Positions 1 through 9,854 of a stretch of 64,000 nt of DNA are shown here, piece by piece (position 1 is the first letter of the stretch; every line of letters starts with the position of its first letter). The position numbers were made by a program, and so were the translations under genes. Origin of the DNA: Xyrauchen texanus (lineage: Eukaryota; Chordata; Actinopteri; Cypriniformes; Catostomidae); NCBI RefSeq assembly GCF_025860055.1, contig NC_068277.1:56650625-56714624 (forward strand), read 5' to 3'. The notes under the pieces are model-generated. The model was not told where the DNA came from, made no database searches, and was given only the letters and a program-made list of their open reading frames with translations.

Positions 1-108
1 TATTTATTTTTATAAAAATGTAACGAAATTACATTTAAATTGTGCGATCTACCAGCATTGCCTTTGCGATCGACTGGTAGATCGCGATCGACATATTGGG
101 CACCCCTG
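1..108 (-). mobile_element. hAT-type MITE, right-hand part only
   Basis: The end of a short non-autonomous DNA transposon that begins before the window. Its terminus, TGGGCACCCCTG with one mismatch, and the adjoining GATCGCGATC-rich block match in reverse the start of the complete copy at 49976-50551. The likely 8-bp target copy is CTCTATAG at 109-116, but its partner lies outside the window. It has no coding capacity. Confidence 0.75.
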
Positions 109-142
109 CTCTATAGAATGTAGTGAGGATGGGGGGTGGGAG

Positions 143-1520
143 ATGTGCTTTCCTCAGCCTTCAAAGAAAGTAGAGACGCTGCTGGGCTTTCTTGGTAATA
201 GAGCTGGTGTTGAGGGACCAGGTGAAGTTCTCCGCCAGGTGAACACCAAGGAATTTGGTGCTCTTGACGATCTCCACAGATGAGCTGTCGATGTTCAGCA
301 GAGAGTGGTCACTCTGTGCTCTCCTAAAGTCAACAAACATCTCTTTTGTTTTGTCGACATTCAGAGACAGGTTGTTGGCTCTACACCAGTCCCTTAGCCG
401 CTGCACCTCCTCTCTGTATGCTGACTCGTCGTTCTTGCTGATGAGACCCACCACGGTCGTGTCATCGGCGAACTTGATGATGAGATTCGAGCTGCGCATT
501 GCTGCACAGTCGTGAGTGAACAGCAGTGGACTGAGCACACAGCCCTGGGGGGCCCCAGTGCTCAGTGTGGTGGTGGTGATGCTTTTCCCGATCCAGACTG
601 ACTGAGGTCTCCCAGTCAGGAAGTCCAGGAGCCAGTTGCAGAGGGAGGTGTCCAGGCCCAGCAGGTTCAGCTTTCCAATCAGGTGCTGGGGAATGATTGT
701 GTTGAATGCTAAGCTGAAGTCTATGAACAGCAGTGGGTCTAGTGAGGGGGGCAGCTGGGTCTTAATGTGCCTCATGACGAGCCTCTCGAAGCACTTCATG
801 ATGATGGGTGTGAGTGCGACGGAACGGTAGTCGTTGAGGCAGGACCCTGAAGACTTCTTTGGCATGGGGAAGATGGAGGTGGCCTTGGAAGCACGTTGGA
901 ACGACAGCGCTGCTCAGAGAGGTGTTGAAGATGTCGGTAAGAACATCTGCCAGCTGGTCTGCACATCCTCTGAGCACTCTGCCAGGAATGTTGTCTGGTC
1001 CAGCAGCCTTCCATGGGTTGACTCTACGTGGTTTTCTCCTCACATCAGCAGTGGTAAGACAGAGCACCTGGTCGTTGGGAGGAGGGGTGGTCTTCCTCAC
1101 CACCACGTCGTTCTGCACTTCAAACCGAGCGTAGAAGTCGTTCAGCACATCTGGAAGGGAGGCATCTTTGCCACAGGCAACTGATGATGTTCTGTAGTTG
1201 GTGATGGCCTGGATGCCCTGCCACATGCACCACGTGTCACCACTGTCCTGGAGTGACTGTGGATTCTCTGGGCGTGTGCACGCTTTGCCTCTCTGATGGC
1301 CCGGGACAGTTTGGCCATCGCTGTTCTTAAGGCTGCCTTGTCGCTTGCTCTGAAGGCGGAGTCTCGGGTCCTCAGCAGTGCGCGCACCTCCGCAGTCATC
1401 CACGGCTTCTGTTTGGAGCATGTTGTGATGGTCTTGGAGAAAGTGACATCATCAATGCACTTGATGTAGCTGGTCACTGATGCTGTGTATTCCTCCAAAT
1501 TGGTCGCCATATGTTGCAGC
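143..1520 (-). mobile_element. L2-clade LINE fragment, reverse transcriptase part
   Basis: A decayed LINE reading leftward in several broken frames. The 5' part (about 1142-1510) encodes the stretch between endonuclease and RT (KPWMTAEVRALLRTRDSAFR). The middle (about 870-1140) gives the RT entry motif RKAAGPDNIPGRVL in a mutated form. The 161-865 frame gives NDYRSVALTPIIMKCFERLV, then a truncated palm motif (FIDFSLAFNTI), GAPQGCVLSPLLF and the catalytic FADDTT. A deletion removes residues between SLDPL and LFIDFS, and three residues are missing after SPLLFT. Motif wording fits L2 as known from fish. The endonuclease and C-terminal tail are absent, so this is a dead fragment truncated at both ends. 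Confidence 0.88.
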
Positions 1521-1539
1521 CTCCTATATATCTATATAC

Positions 1540-3136
1540 TAGATGCACCGATCGACCGGCCAGGGACCGGAATTAGCCGATTTTCCGCATGCTCGGACCG
1601 GTAACCGGCCGGTCAGCCTCACGTCTTACCGATTCCAAGCCGGTCCGTTTTGTTGCCAGCGGCGCAGGCAATAACGTCACAGCCGCATGTAAACATGTAA
1701 TTGGCGTGGAAGATAATCACTGTGAAGAATACATAAAGTTCGAAATGTGTAATAATTGTAAGGCCAAAGTAAACCGTGGGGGAACCACCACAATACATTT
1801 CGGATCAACAAACCTAATTAGACATTTATAACACCATCACCCAGCTGAAAATGCCCATTTTAAAAAAGAAGCTAAAAAGGGAAAGCGGCAAAAGCTAGCA
1901 AGAGCTCAGAGCCAGCCACAAGTCAGCAGCCTCTCCTATCATTCCTTGGTATCAGCAGCGAAAATACCAAAACAATTACGAGGAAAATTATGGAATTCAT
2001 GGCCCTGGATGACCAGCTGTTCTCCATAGTTGAGGACAGAGGGATCAGAAATCTGACAAATTTCCTCGATACAGAGTATGAGGTACTTTCCGACGTTGCG
2101 TTGCCCGAGTTCTTTAATCTCGTGTCATGTAACACACGCAGCCTGTTATCGGTCAACATTTGGGTACACAAATCCAGGAGAGGGGAAGGGGGTGCTGGAT
2201 GGCAGGGGCAGGCTAAATACATACAAATTGTGCCGTTGTGATTTAACGTAATTTTTCCCACAGTGTCAAATATTAAAATCAGTGCGACACACATTGCAAA
2301 AGGCGTGGGCATTGTCGATATGGCTTCGGGATATGAAATTCAATTCTTCCATCCAGCTGTTGTTAAATGTACATGTATATTTTTTTTTTTTTCCACAAAA
2401 GCACCAGCTGAGTCATCTCCTCCCATCTACCAGTGATGCTTGATTTAACATCCCGCGTCTACTGCCTGCGCAGATATCAACAGCGCAAATGGGTTGTAGG
2501 TTGCCAGATTGTGGTCATAAATTATTTGTAATGTGTATGATGTGTCGATTGTGTGAGTAGGATGCGTTTCATTCAAGATCTGGCAACTGGACCACCTTGG
2601 AATAATATATTGATTTGATTATTCATATAACGTGGTTTGGGCCATACAAATTACGGGAGTTTTTTTGGGAGAAATAACAAAACGGGAGACTCCCGGGGAA
2701 AACGGGAGTGTTGACAGGTATGCAAGCCGTTCCCGAAGCAGTGCTCAGTTTTACAACTGATATTTGTACATCTAACGTAAGTTGAACATATTGGACACTT
2801 CAGTTTTTCAGATCTTTGGAATTGTTTTGTTAGACGAGTAATAAAGAGAAAGGTCCATTTATAAAAATAGTGGAAAATGATCTGTTATATAAAGCAACTC
2901 ATTTGCAGTTAATTGTTATTTCTACCTCTTTCTAGTCACAGAGCACTTTATTTTGAGAGTTGTTTAAGTGAGAGAAGATCCTGTAACTTAGTGCTGTTTG
3001 GGGGAAATTGTAATGTTTAATAATTTATTTTATTATGAAAATAAAATTTAGCATTGAAGAAAGGTAGATTTTGTTTGTATATGTGGTCAAAAAAAATCGG
3101 AAATCGGCCAAGAAAATTGCAATCGGTGCATCTCTA
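1540..3136 (+). mobile_element. hAT transposon with interrupted BED-finger transposase
   Basis: The ends are inverted copies: ATGCACCGAT near 1543 against ATCGGTGCAT near 3122. Flanks CTATATAC and CTATATCT may be an imperfect 8-bp duplication, but they lie in simple repeat. The interior encodes pieces of a ZBED-like transposase on the plus strand: a BED finger (about 1680-1830, CNNCKAKVNRGG then NLIRHL), the following region (about 1978-2140, IMEFMALDDQLFSIVEDRG and SDVALPEFF), and, after an inserted element, SFTTDICTSNV (about 2740-2785). The catalytic core and C-terminal dimerisation region are missing. Family assignment is by motif recognition. Confidence 0.72.
2142..2719. mobile_element. 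Second DNA element nested in the hAT reading frame
   Basis: The hAT coding sequence breaks at about 2140 and resumes in recognisable form at about 2725. The intervening 580 bp have related inverted ends (CCTGTTATCGGTCAAC at the left, GTTGACAGG at the right) and a characteristic CGGGAGACTCCCGG segment near 2683. I see no convincing target duplication and no transposase, so this is best read as a small non-autonomous element. Boundaries are good to about 10 bp. Confidence 0.5.
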
Positions 3137-3174
3137 CTATATCTATCTATATATTATATTAATCTATCTATCTA

Positions 3175-3211
<37 letters not shown>

Positions 3212-3258
3212 ATATATGTATATATAAACACACACACATATATATACACATACACACA
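3137..3258. repeat. Compound microsatellite
   Basis: Consecutive tracts of TCTA/ATCT, TC, TA and CA repeats between the hAT end and the next Tc1. Reading frames across it, such as long Leu-Ser runs, are artefacts. Confidence 0.95.
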
Positions 3259-4176
3259 GCATCTCACAAAAGTGAGTACACCCCTCACATTTTTGTAAAT
3301 ATTTGATTATATCTTTTCATGTGACAACACTGAAGAAATGACACTTTGCTACAATGTAAAGTAGTGAGTGTAAAGCTTGTATAACAGTGTAAATTTGCTG
3401 TCCCCTCAAAATAACTCAACACACAGCCATTAATATCTAAACCTCTGGCAACAAAAGTGAGTACACCCCTAAGTGAAAATATCCTAATATTATTTGTATA
3501 GCGCCATATAACATTGTCTTTGTTTTTGAGATGCCACAGGATGCATTAGATTGGCATGTCTTAAGGTCAAAATTAGGTCTTTCTCTAGAAAGTCATCAGT
3601 AAATCATTGATTTGAGGAATGATGCCTATACAATGCTTGAAATTGCCAAAAAACTGAAGATTTCATTTAAAGGTGTATACTACAGTCTTCAAAGACAAAG
3701 AACAACTGGCTGTAACAAGGACAGAAAGAGATGTGCAAGGCCCAGATGTACAACTAAACAAGAGAATCAGAGTCACATGGCCTCAGCTGACAGCTTCATT
3801 GAATTCTAATCGCTCAACACCAGTTTCATGTACAACAGTAAAGAGAAGAGACTCAGGGGTGCAGGCCTTATGGGAAGAATTACAAAGAAAAATCCACATT
3901 TGAAACAGAAAAACAAAAAGGTTAGAGTGGGCAAAGAAACCGACATTGGACAACAGATAATTGGAAGTGTGTTATGGATCTTAACCCCACTGAGCATTTG
4001 TGGAATCAGCTAGAATGTAAGGTGCGTGAGAAGTGCCCGACAAGACAGCCAAATCTATGGCAAGTACTACAGGAAGCATGGGGTGAAATGTCACCTGAGT
4101 ATCTGTACAAACTGACAGCTAGAATGCCAAGGATCTGCAAAGCTGTCATTACTGCAGATGGAGGATTTTTTTGATG
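3257..4176 (+). mobile_element. Tc1-like transposon, 5' end and eroded transposase
   Basis: The left terminal region contains GTGAGTACACCCCT twice (about 3281 and 3460), as in fish Tc1 termini. Transposase pieces follow on the plus strand: the N-terminal DNA-binding domain (3612-3760, MLEIAKKLKISFKGVYYSL, then a stop) and the C-terminus (3974-4174, MDLNPTEHLWNQLE carrying the third catalytic acidic residue, ending CKAVITADGGFF). The middle with the first two catalytic Asp residues is deleted. The right terminus is missing because the copy abuts a different Tc1 in the opposite direction at about 4177. Confidence 0.82.
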
Positions 4177-4841
4177 AGAACTTATGTTTAAGAAGCTTGT
4201 GCCGGTGATGTCTGGCAAGGACCTGCTTTACAACAGGCCTATAAGGCCTCAGTCCAGCCTCTCTCGGACTATTGCAGACAGACTGAGCACTGGAGGGAGG
4301 GATTGTGCATTCCTGGTGTAACTCGGGCAGTTGTTGTTGCCATCCTGTACCTTTCCCCACAAGTGTGATATTCGGATGAACTAATCCTGTGCAGGTGTTG
4401 TTACATGTGGTCTGCCACTGCGAGGATGATCAGCTACCCTTCCTGTCTCCCTGTAGCAGTCTTAGGCATCTCACAGTACAGACATTGCAGTTTATTGCCC
4501 TGGCCACATCTGCAATCGTCATGCCTCCATGCAGCATGCCTAAGGCACGTTCATGCCGATGATCAGGGACCTTGGGCTTCTTTCTTTTGATGTTATTCCA
4601 GAGTCAGTAGAAAGGTCTCATTAGTGTCCTAAGTTTTTATAACTGTGACCTTAATTACCTACCGTCTGTAAGCTGTTAGTTTCTTAACGATCGTTTCACA
4701 GGTGCATGTTCATTAATTGTTTATGGTTTTTTTTATTGAACAAGCATGGAAAACATTGTTTAAACCCTTTGAGTTATTTGGATTTTTATAAAATTGTCTT
4801 TAAAATACAATGTCTTGAAAACGGTGTCTTTTTTTGCTAAG
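4177..4841 (-). mobile_element. Second Tc1-like family, N-terminal transposase half
   Basis: Reading leftward from about 4590, the sequence encodes the start of a Tc1 transposase: ERALGMLHGGMTIADVARAI, a helix-turn-helix, then in shifted frames the second DNA-binding region ending REAGLRPYRPVVKQVLARHH (about 4220-4280). Everything C-terminal of that, including the DDE core, is absent. The 5' terminus is probably at about 4841, where a T-run followed by GCTAAG resembles this family's end. This family differs from the neighbour at 3257-4176, so the two form a chimeric junction rather than one element. Confidence 0.75.
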
Positions 4842-5213
4842 ATATATATATATATATATATATTAGTTTTTATATTATTTGCACAGTTAAAATTTGTAAA
4901 AAAAAATATATCAAAACAAAATTCCATCATTATATTAACTGAAGGTAAAACTAATGGTATTTGCATCACTAAGCATATTTAAAAATCCCCACAAATCCTG
5001 CCCAATGATTGCTTACTATTATTTACCTTACATAGGGACACAAAGTACATCATTTACTAGAAAAATGCATTAGATCCTAAATGAGATGACAACAAAAATG
5101 CAAAAAGCAAACATGAACTACAATATAGAAACATTTCCTTTATCCTCTCCCTTTCAGGTTATGTATTATTTAAAGAAGAGAGCCAGTTACAAAGTGTAAC
5201 TATTGAATCATAC
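4842..5213. other. AT-rich intronic spacer of SNRPA1
   Basis: Starts with a TA microsatellite (about 4842-4862), followed by AT-rich sequence without recognisable genes. It lies downstream of the exon 5 splice donor and so belongs to SNRPA1 intron 5. Confidence 0.7.
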
Positions 5214-5316
5214 CTTTAGTTTGACCTTTTGAAAATCCAGAACATGGATCTGTGGGAGTTTGTTGATGACATACAATCTGTAATGCTTCTTGTTGGTAAC
5301 TGGATTACGGAGAAGA
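5214..5316 (-). CDS. SNRPA1: SNRPA1 exon 5 (U2 snRNP A' protein)
   Basis: Encodes the end of the leucine-rich repeat region and start of the C-terminal cap: LLRNPVTNKKHYRLYVINKL, continuing PQIHVLDFQKVKLK. The exon is 103 bp, one base to complete the preceding codon plus 34 codons. The acceptor is TGTGTAG on the minus strand and the donor GTATGATT. U2A' pairs with U2B'' on U2 snRNA stem-loop IV in the spliceosome. The family protein is about 255 residues; exons 1-5 here supply 153, so about 100 C-terminal residues must be encoded left of the window. I see no trace of them between 1 and 5213. Confidence 0.97.
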
Positions 5317-5395
5317 CTACACAGCAGAAAAAAAAATTAATTCAAAGTATTATTTTTCTACAGTAAAACACAAAAAAAGCTTTTTCAGCAGGTAC

Positions 5396-5442
5396 CTGAG
5401 CAGGGTCAACGATTTCACAGTAGCAAGAGGATCCAAATCACC
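5396..5442 (-). CDS. SNRPA1: SNRPA1 exon 4 (U2 snRNP A' protein)
   Basis: A 47-bp exon encoding GDLDPLATVKSLTLL plus two bases of a Ser codon. The acceptor is CAACAG and the donor GTACCTGC on the minus strand. It joins exon 3 in phase 0 and exon 5 in phase 2. The motif is diagnostic of the last leucine-rich repeat of U2A'. The flanking introns are only 79 bp (5317-5395) and 108 bp (5443-5550). Confidence 0.97.
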
Positions 5443-5550
5443 CTGTTGAGGACCAGAAAGCATAACTAACTTTAGCACTGAAAAAAAAACTTGGAAGTTC
5501 ATCAAAGACGAATTAATGTGCCTCAAGGCACTTGTTTTAATTGAACTCAC

Positions 5551-5629
5551 CAGCTCTTGAATATTGTTACTTGTGAGAACTAGCTCCTTCAGATTTGGTA
5601 AAGACTGCTCCAGGTTCTCACCAATTCGG
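5551..5629 (-). CDS. SNRPA1: SNRPA1 exon 3 (U2 snRNP A' protein)
   Basis: A 79-bp exon encoding the last base of a Cys codon and RIGENLEQSLPNLKELVLTS then NNIQEL, a classic leucine-rich repeat of U2A'. The acceptor is TTATTGCAG and the donor GTGAGTTC on the minus strand. The upstream partner is exon 2, 37,095 bp away at 42725; joining them restores the family sequence NNNRICRIG. That huge intron contains nearly all the mobile DNA of this window. Confidence 0.97.
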
Positions 5630-6011
5630 CTGCAATAAGAGTGACAACCAATGTGAATCCTTAACAATAATGTGTTTGCAAGTAAAGCATAGACCTCTGT
5701 GAAGTTGGCACCCCATATAATTAAATCAACAAAACTATATCGTGAAATGCCTTGACGAGCGCAGTTCATTAATATATCAATGATTTAAATCACAATTCAC
5801 TTGAGCATAAAGAATGAAGAACACTTAAGGCTAATTGTTATGCTAATTATACGTTCATAAACTAATTTAATTTGTGTATTCAAAATTATTTATTAAATTA
5901 TTGTAACATTTAAAATGAGTTCAAATTATGTGGAAAAATAAATAGAATTAATAACTGCTCACTTTGCGAACATTAAATGGGTGTCGTTTTAAAGAATTTA
6001 CAATGCATATA
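5630..6011. other. Start of SNRPA1 intron 2, unremarkable
   Basis: AT-rich intron sequence immediately upstream of exon 3. I see no repeat ends or coding motifs before the Tc1 at 6012. Confidence 0.6.
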
Positions 6012-7569
6012 CAGGTGAAACTCGAAAAATTAGAATATCGTGCAAAAGTTCATTAATTTCAGTAATTCAACTTAAAAGGTGAAACTAATATATTATATAG
6101 ACTCATTACAAGCAAATTAAGATATTTCAAGCCTTTATTTGATATAATTTTGATGATTATGGCTTACAGCTTATGAAAACCCCAAATTCAGAATCTCAGA
6201 AAATTTGAATATTACATGAAATCAATAAAAAAAAAGGATTTTAAATACAGAAATGTCGGCCCTCTGAAAAGTATAATCATGCATATGTATTCAGTACTTG
6301 GTTTGGGCCCCTTTTGCATTAATTACTGCCTCAATGCGGCGTGGCATGGATGCCATCAGCCTGTGGCACTGCTGAGGTGTTATGGAAGACCAAGATGCTT
6401 CAATAGCGGCCTTCAGCTCTTCTGCATTGTTTGGTCTCATGTCTCTCATCTTTCTCTTGGCAATGCCCCATAGATTCTCTATGGGGTTCAGGTCAAGCGA
6501 GTTTGCTGGCCAATCAAGCACAGTAATACCATGGTCATTGAACCAGGTTTTGGTACTTTTGGCAGTGTGGGCAGGTGCCAAGTCCTGCTGGAAAATGAAG
6601 TCAGCATCTCCATAAAGCTTGTCTGCTGAAGGAAGCATGAAGTGCTCTAAAATGTCCCTGTAGATGGCTGCGTTGACTCTGGACTTAATAAAGCACAGTG
6701 GACCAACACCAGCCGATGACATGGCTCCCCAAACCAACACAGACTGTGGAAACTTCACACTGTACTTCAAGCATCTTGGATTGTGTGCCTCTCCATTCTT
6801 CCTCCAGACTCTGGGACCTTGGTTTCCAAATGAGATGCAAAATTTGCTCTCATCAGAAAAGAGGACTTTGGACCACTGAGCAACAGACCAGTTCTTTTTT
6901 TCTTTAGCCCAGGTAAGACATTTGACATTTGAAGCCCATGTCCAGGACCCGTCTGTGTGTGGTGGCTCTTGATGCAGTAACTCCAGCCTCAGTCTACTCC
7001 TTGTGAAGCTCCCCCACACATTTGAATGACCTTTTCCTGACAATCCTCTCCAGGCTACGGTCATCCCTGCTGCTTGTGCACCTTTTTCTTCCACACGTTT
7101 CCCTTCCACTTAACTTTCTATTAATGTGCTTTGCTACAGCAATTTGAGAACATCCAACTTCTTTTGCAATTACCTTTTGAGGCTTTCCCTCCTTGTGGAG
7201 GGTGTCAATGATGGTTTTCTGCACAACTGTCAGGTCAGCAGTCTTCCCCATGATTGTGAATTCAACTGAACCAGACTGAGAGACCATTAAAAGGCTCAGG
7301 AACCCTTTGCAGGTGTTTAGCTGATTAGAGTGTGACACTTTGAGCCTACAATACTGAACCTTTTCACAATATTCTAATTTTCTGAGATTCTGAATTTGGG
7401 GTTTTCATAAGCTGTAAGCCATAATCATCAAAATTATATCAAATAAAGGCTTGAAATATCTTACTTTGCTTGTAATGAGTCTATACAATATATTAGTTTC
7501 ACCTTTTAAGTTGAATTACTGAAATTAATGAACTTTTGCACGATATTCTAATTTTTCGAGTTTCACCTG
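6012..7569 (-). mobile_element. Complete Tc1-like transposon with long inverted ends
   Basis: A 1,558-bp element flanked by TA on both sides (6010-6011 and 7570-7571). It begins CAGGTGAAACTCG and ends with the exact inverse. The inverted ends are long, roughly 200 bp each (6012-6225 and 7350-7569), with a second copy of the GTGAAACTAAT motif inside them. One transposase gene runs leftward between them. Both ends are preserved and the coding region has few lesions, which points to a relatively young insertion into SNRPA1 intron 2. Confidence 0.95.
6291..7251 (-). pseudogene. Tc1 transposase, broken by a stop and a frameshift
   Basis: DDE transposase that would cut and paste the surrounding element. 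The start at 7251 gives MGKTADLTVVQKTIIDTLHK, followed by the first helix-turn-helix (QKVIAKEVGCSQIAVAKHI). The catalytic triad is visible in a second frame: Asp in LFSDESKF, Asp in FQQDLAPAHTA, and the acidic residue in LDLNPIENLW. The C-terminus ends AVINAKGAQTKY, stop at 6291. An in-frame TAG stands where a Trp codon is expected after GELHKE (about 6994), and the frame shifts near 6910-6970. The ORF as it stands cannot make full-length enzyme. Confidence 0.93.
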
Positions 7570-7571
7570 TA

Positions 7572-8552
7572 GGCAATATAACCAACTCATACCAGGTGCT
7601 TTTTAATTTGCTGACAACTACGTTAGAAGTGTTACATTTTCATAACTTATGAAATATTATTTACTGTAAACAATACTGGCAAACAAACAATCAAATCTTC
7701 AACCATGAGTAACAGGCGATTGAGTGAGTAGTGTTCTGGGTGAGCTCGGCTGAATTTCGGATATAAAACTATATTTTAGCGCTCTTTGTTCATTAAAAGT
7801 CATTGAATTCGTCTAAGTAAACTACACATATTCTGTGTTTTATTTGGATTTGATAACGTCTGTTAAATGTCATAAAACTTGCAACAGTTCACCTACACTA
7901 GGAGAAGTATTTGCTAACAGGTCTAGCATCACCGAAAGTAACAAGTCATCACCTTGCATGTCAAAAAATATAGCAGACACAAAGGCTGAACTTCTTGTTT
8001 CTCTAAAAGATGACAGCTGCATTTCTCAAGACAGAATTAAAGACTGCCCTCTCGGAATTTGCAGTAGTGATGGGCATTTATCAATAATTTGGTATTTGAA
8101 TATTTAAACTCCTAAAAAAAATAATACTTAAATATTCTTTTATTTAAATGAAGATAAATATTGAGAAAGAGACATTGTAAAATAATTTTAGTCAAAGGAT
8201 GCATAACCATTAAAAATAAAAAAAAACAAGCTTCTAATTATATCCAAAACAAGCTAATATTATGTCCCGTGTTGTTTTGTTGAAAATATTTAAACAAGCA
8301 ATGCGTGAAAACAAAAAAAAGTGTAGAATAAAAGCATTTAAGCTCATGCTAAGTGAAGAAAAAGAAACTGCTAATAAAGTGGTCTGATGCAATTAATGTA
8401 AAAGACGAATATAAACACTCGACAAATAACAGTTATGTTTATATTATAAATCATGTCATGTTTTTGTTGAGAAAAACAAGCATATCCACGTGCTCAGTAA
8501 ACTATTCATACTCATTGGTAAACACCAGTTAAAATGATGGAATGTCCCTTAC
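7572..8552. other. Unclassified intron stretch with one unexplained ORF
   Basis: AT-rich SNRPA1 intron 2 sequence. A plus-strand open frame at 7835-8107 has ordinary amino-acid composition (for example TKAELLVSLKDDSCISQDRI) but I recognise no family, and no clear splice sites frame it. From about 8065 the sequence (AGTAGTGATGGGCAT) resembles a decayed hAT-type terminus. The remainder holds nothing I can assign. Confidence 0.35.
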
Positions 8553-8575
8553 CTCAGCTCTTTCTCGGATGCCAT
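8553..8575 (-). CDS. Candidate short first exon (MASEKEL)
   Basis: On the minus strand, AACATGG begins an ATG frame of seven codons (MASEKEL) plus two bases, directly followed by a consensus donor GTAAGG. The phase matches SNRPA1 exon 3, which starts with the third base of a codon; splicing would give MASEKELS joined to RIGENLEQ. This would be an alternative N-terminus lacking the first two leucine-rich repeats. A phase match occurs by chance one time in three and I see no core promoter, so it may be fortuitous or belong to another small gene. Confidence 0.25.
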
Positions 8576-9107
8576 GTTTGTTGTTTACAGAAGCACAGTG
8601 GGGATTAGGTTGCAGGGACGCTGCTTTCTGTCAAGCTGCACATTTACGGGGGTGAAGAGTCAACCACTTATACAGTACAATTTGGGAAGATATGGGGTGG
8701 ACACGTTTTATTTTTAGTGCTGGCACAAGAGCAGGGGAGTCATTATATTGGTAAATAAACATCTACAATTCAAATGTCTTAGCTGAATTTCAGGGGCAAA
8801 GGTTGATTTTGGCTAATATTTATGCAATTAATGCTGATGATCATGGCTTTTTTATAGATCTTGAAAGGATGTTGCAATCCGCCAGCACCCCTCCTGATAT
8901 AATATTGGGAGGAGACTTTAATCTTTTTATGGATTGAGTCCTTGATTATAGTGAAGCAAAAGTGTGTAAGCCACCTAGAGCAACATTGATGCTTCACAGG
9001 ATGTTTAAGAATCTAGGTCTTACAGATATTTGGAGACTTTTGAACCCATCTGGTAGGGACTATAAATTTTTTTCAATAGATTTTATTTTGATAACCAAAT
9101 TAGTTCC

Positions 9108-9160
9108 TGCTGGAGCAGCTGCCCCCGCGACCCGACTTCGGATAAGCGGTTGAAGATGGA
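9108..9160 (+). repeat. SINE tail fragment inside the L1 endonuclease
   Basis: About 53 bp (GCGACCCGACTTCGGATAAG and then AGATGGATGG) have replaced the L1 bases expected between ITKLV and NILVSDHALV. The wording is typical of a fish SINE 3' region. With no tRNA head and no target copies, this looks like a short template-switch or repair patch rather than an ordinary SINE insertion. Confidence 0.5.
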
Positions 9161-9426
9161 TGGAAATATCTTAGTCTCAGATCACGCCCTGGTGAGTTTT
9201 GAGGATTTGCCACATACAGGGAAAAATAAATCATATAGTTGGCACCTAAATGTGTCCCTTTTGCAAAATCCTGATTTCCAACAAATGTTAAAGACTGAAA
9301 TCAATGTTTATATGGAGACCAACTGACCCTCAGTATCCTCTGTTCACTTGGCTTGGGAGGCACTTAAGGCAGTTCTTAGGGGTCGGATCATACAGTATGC
9401 CTCATTCATCAAAAAATTCAAAGCAC

Positions 9427-9854
9427 GGGGGGCCTGGGTAGCTCATTGGTAAAGACGCAGGCTATCACCTCTGGAGTTCGCTAGTTTGAATCCCAGGGCG
9501 TGCCAAGTGACTCCAGCCAGGTCTCCTAAGCAACCAAATTGGCCCTGTTGCCACATAAGGTAACCTCCTCGTGGTCGCTATAATGTGGTTAGTTCTCAGT
9601 GGGGCGCATGGAGTTTAGCGTGGTGCCGCGGTGGATGCCGTGAAGCCTCCACACGCGGCATGTCTCCGTGGCAATGCACTCAACAAGCCACGTGATAAGA
9701 TGCATGGGTTGACTATCTGAGATGCGCCAGAATCTGGGATTTGTCCTCTGCCACCCAGATTGAGGCAAATCACTACGTGTCCGCCTTATGTTATTGGGTA
9801 TTCCAAATTGGGTGACTTTTTTTTATTTTTTATAAAAGAAATAAATAAATCAAA
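9427..9854 (+). mobile_element. tRNA-derived SINE inserted in L1
   Basis: A 428-bp short interspersed element. The 5' head carries polymerase III boxes: box A around 9439 (TAGCTCATTGGTAAAGACG) and box B around 9475 (AGTTCGCTAGTTTGAATCC, close to GGTTCGANTCC). A long non-tRNA body follows and an A-rich tail ends at about 9854. Imperfect target copies flank it (TCAAAGCAC before, CCAAAGCAT after). The L1 reading frame continues on either side (KKFKAR to ENLELEGNIKS), which confirms the insertion. Confidence 0.87.

Noticed and set aside
1923..2312. 129-codon minus-strand frame near 2 kb
   Set aside because: Spans the junction of the hAT and the nested element and has no recognisable domain.
1..5213. 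Remaining C-terminal exons of SNRPA1
   Set aside because: Looked for the expected Lys/Glu-rich continuation after VKLK on the minus strand; only transposon sequence was found, so the exons must lie outside the window.
5350..5769. A continuous 139-codon protein over the SNRPA1 exons
   Set aside because: It reads through introns 3 and 4; the splice sites and phase show that the true product uses 5396-5442 and 5551-5629 separately.
9427..9520. tRNA gene
   Set aside because: Has polymerase III boxes but no cloverleaf; it is the head of a SINE with a long non-tRNA body. The same applies at 51715-51790.
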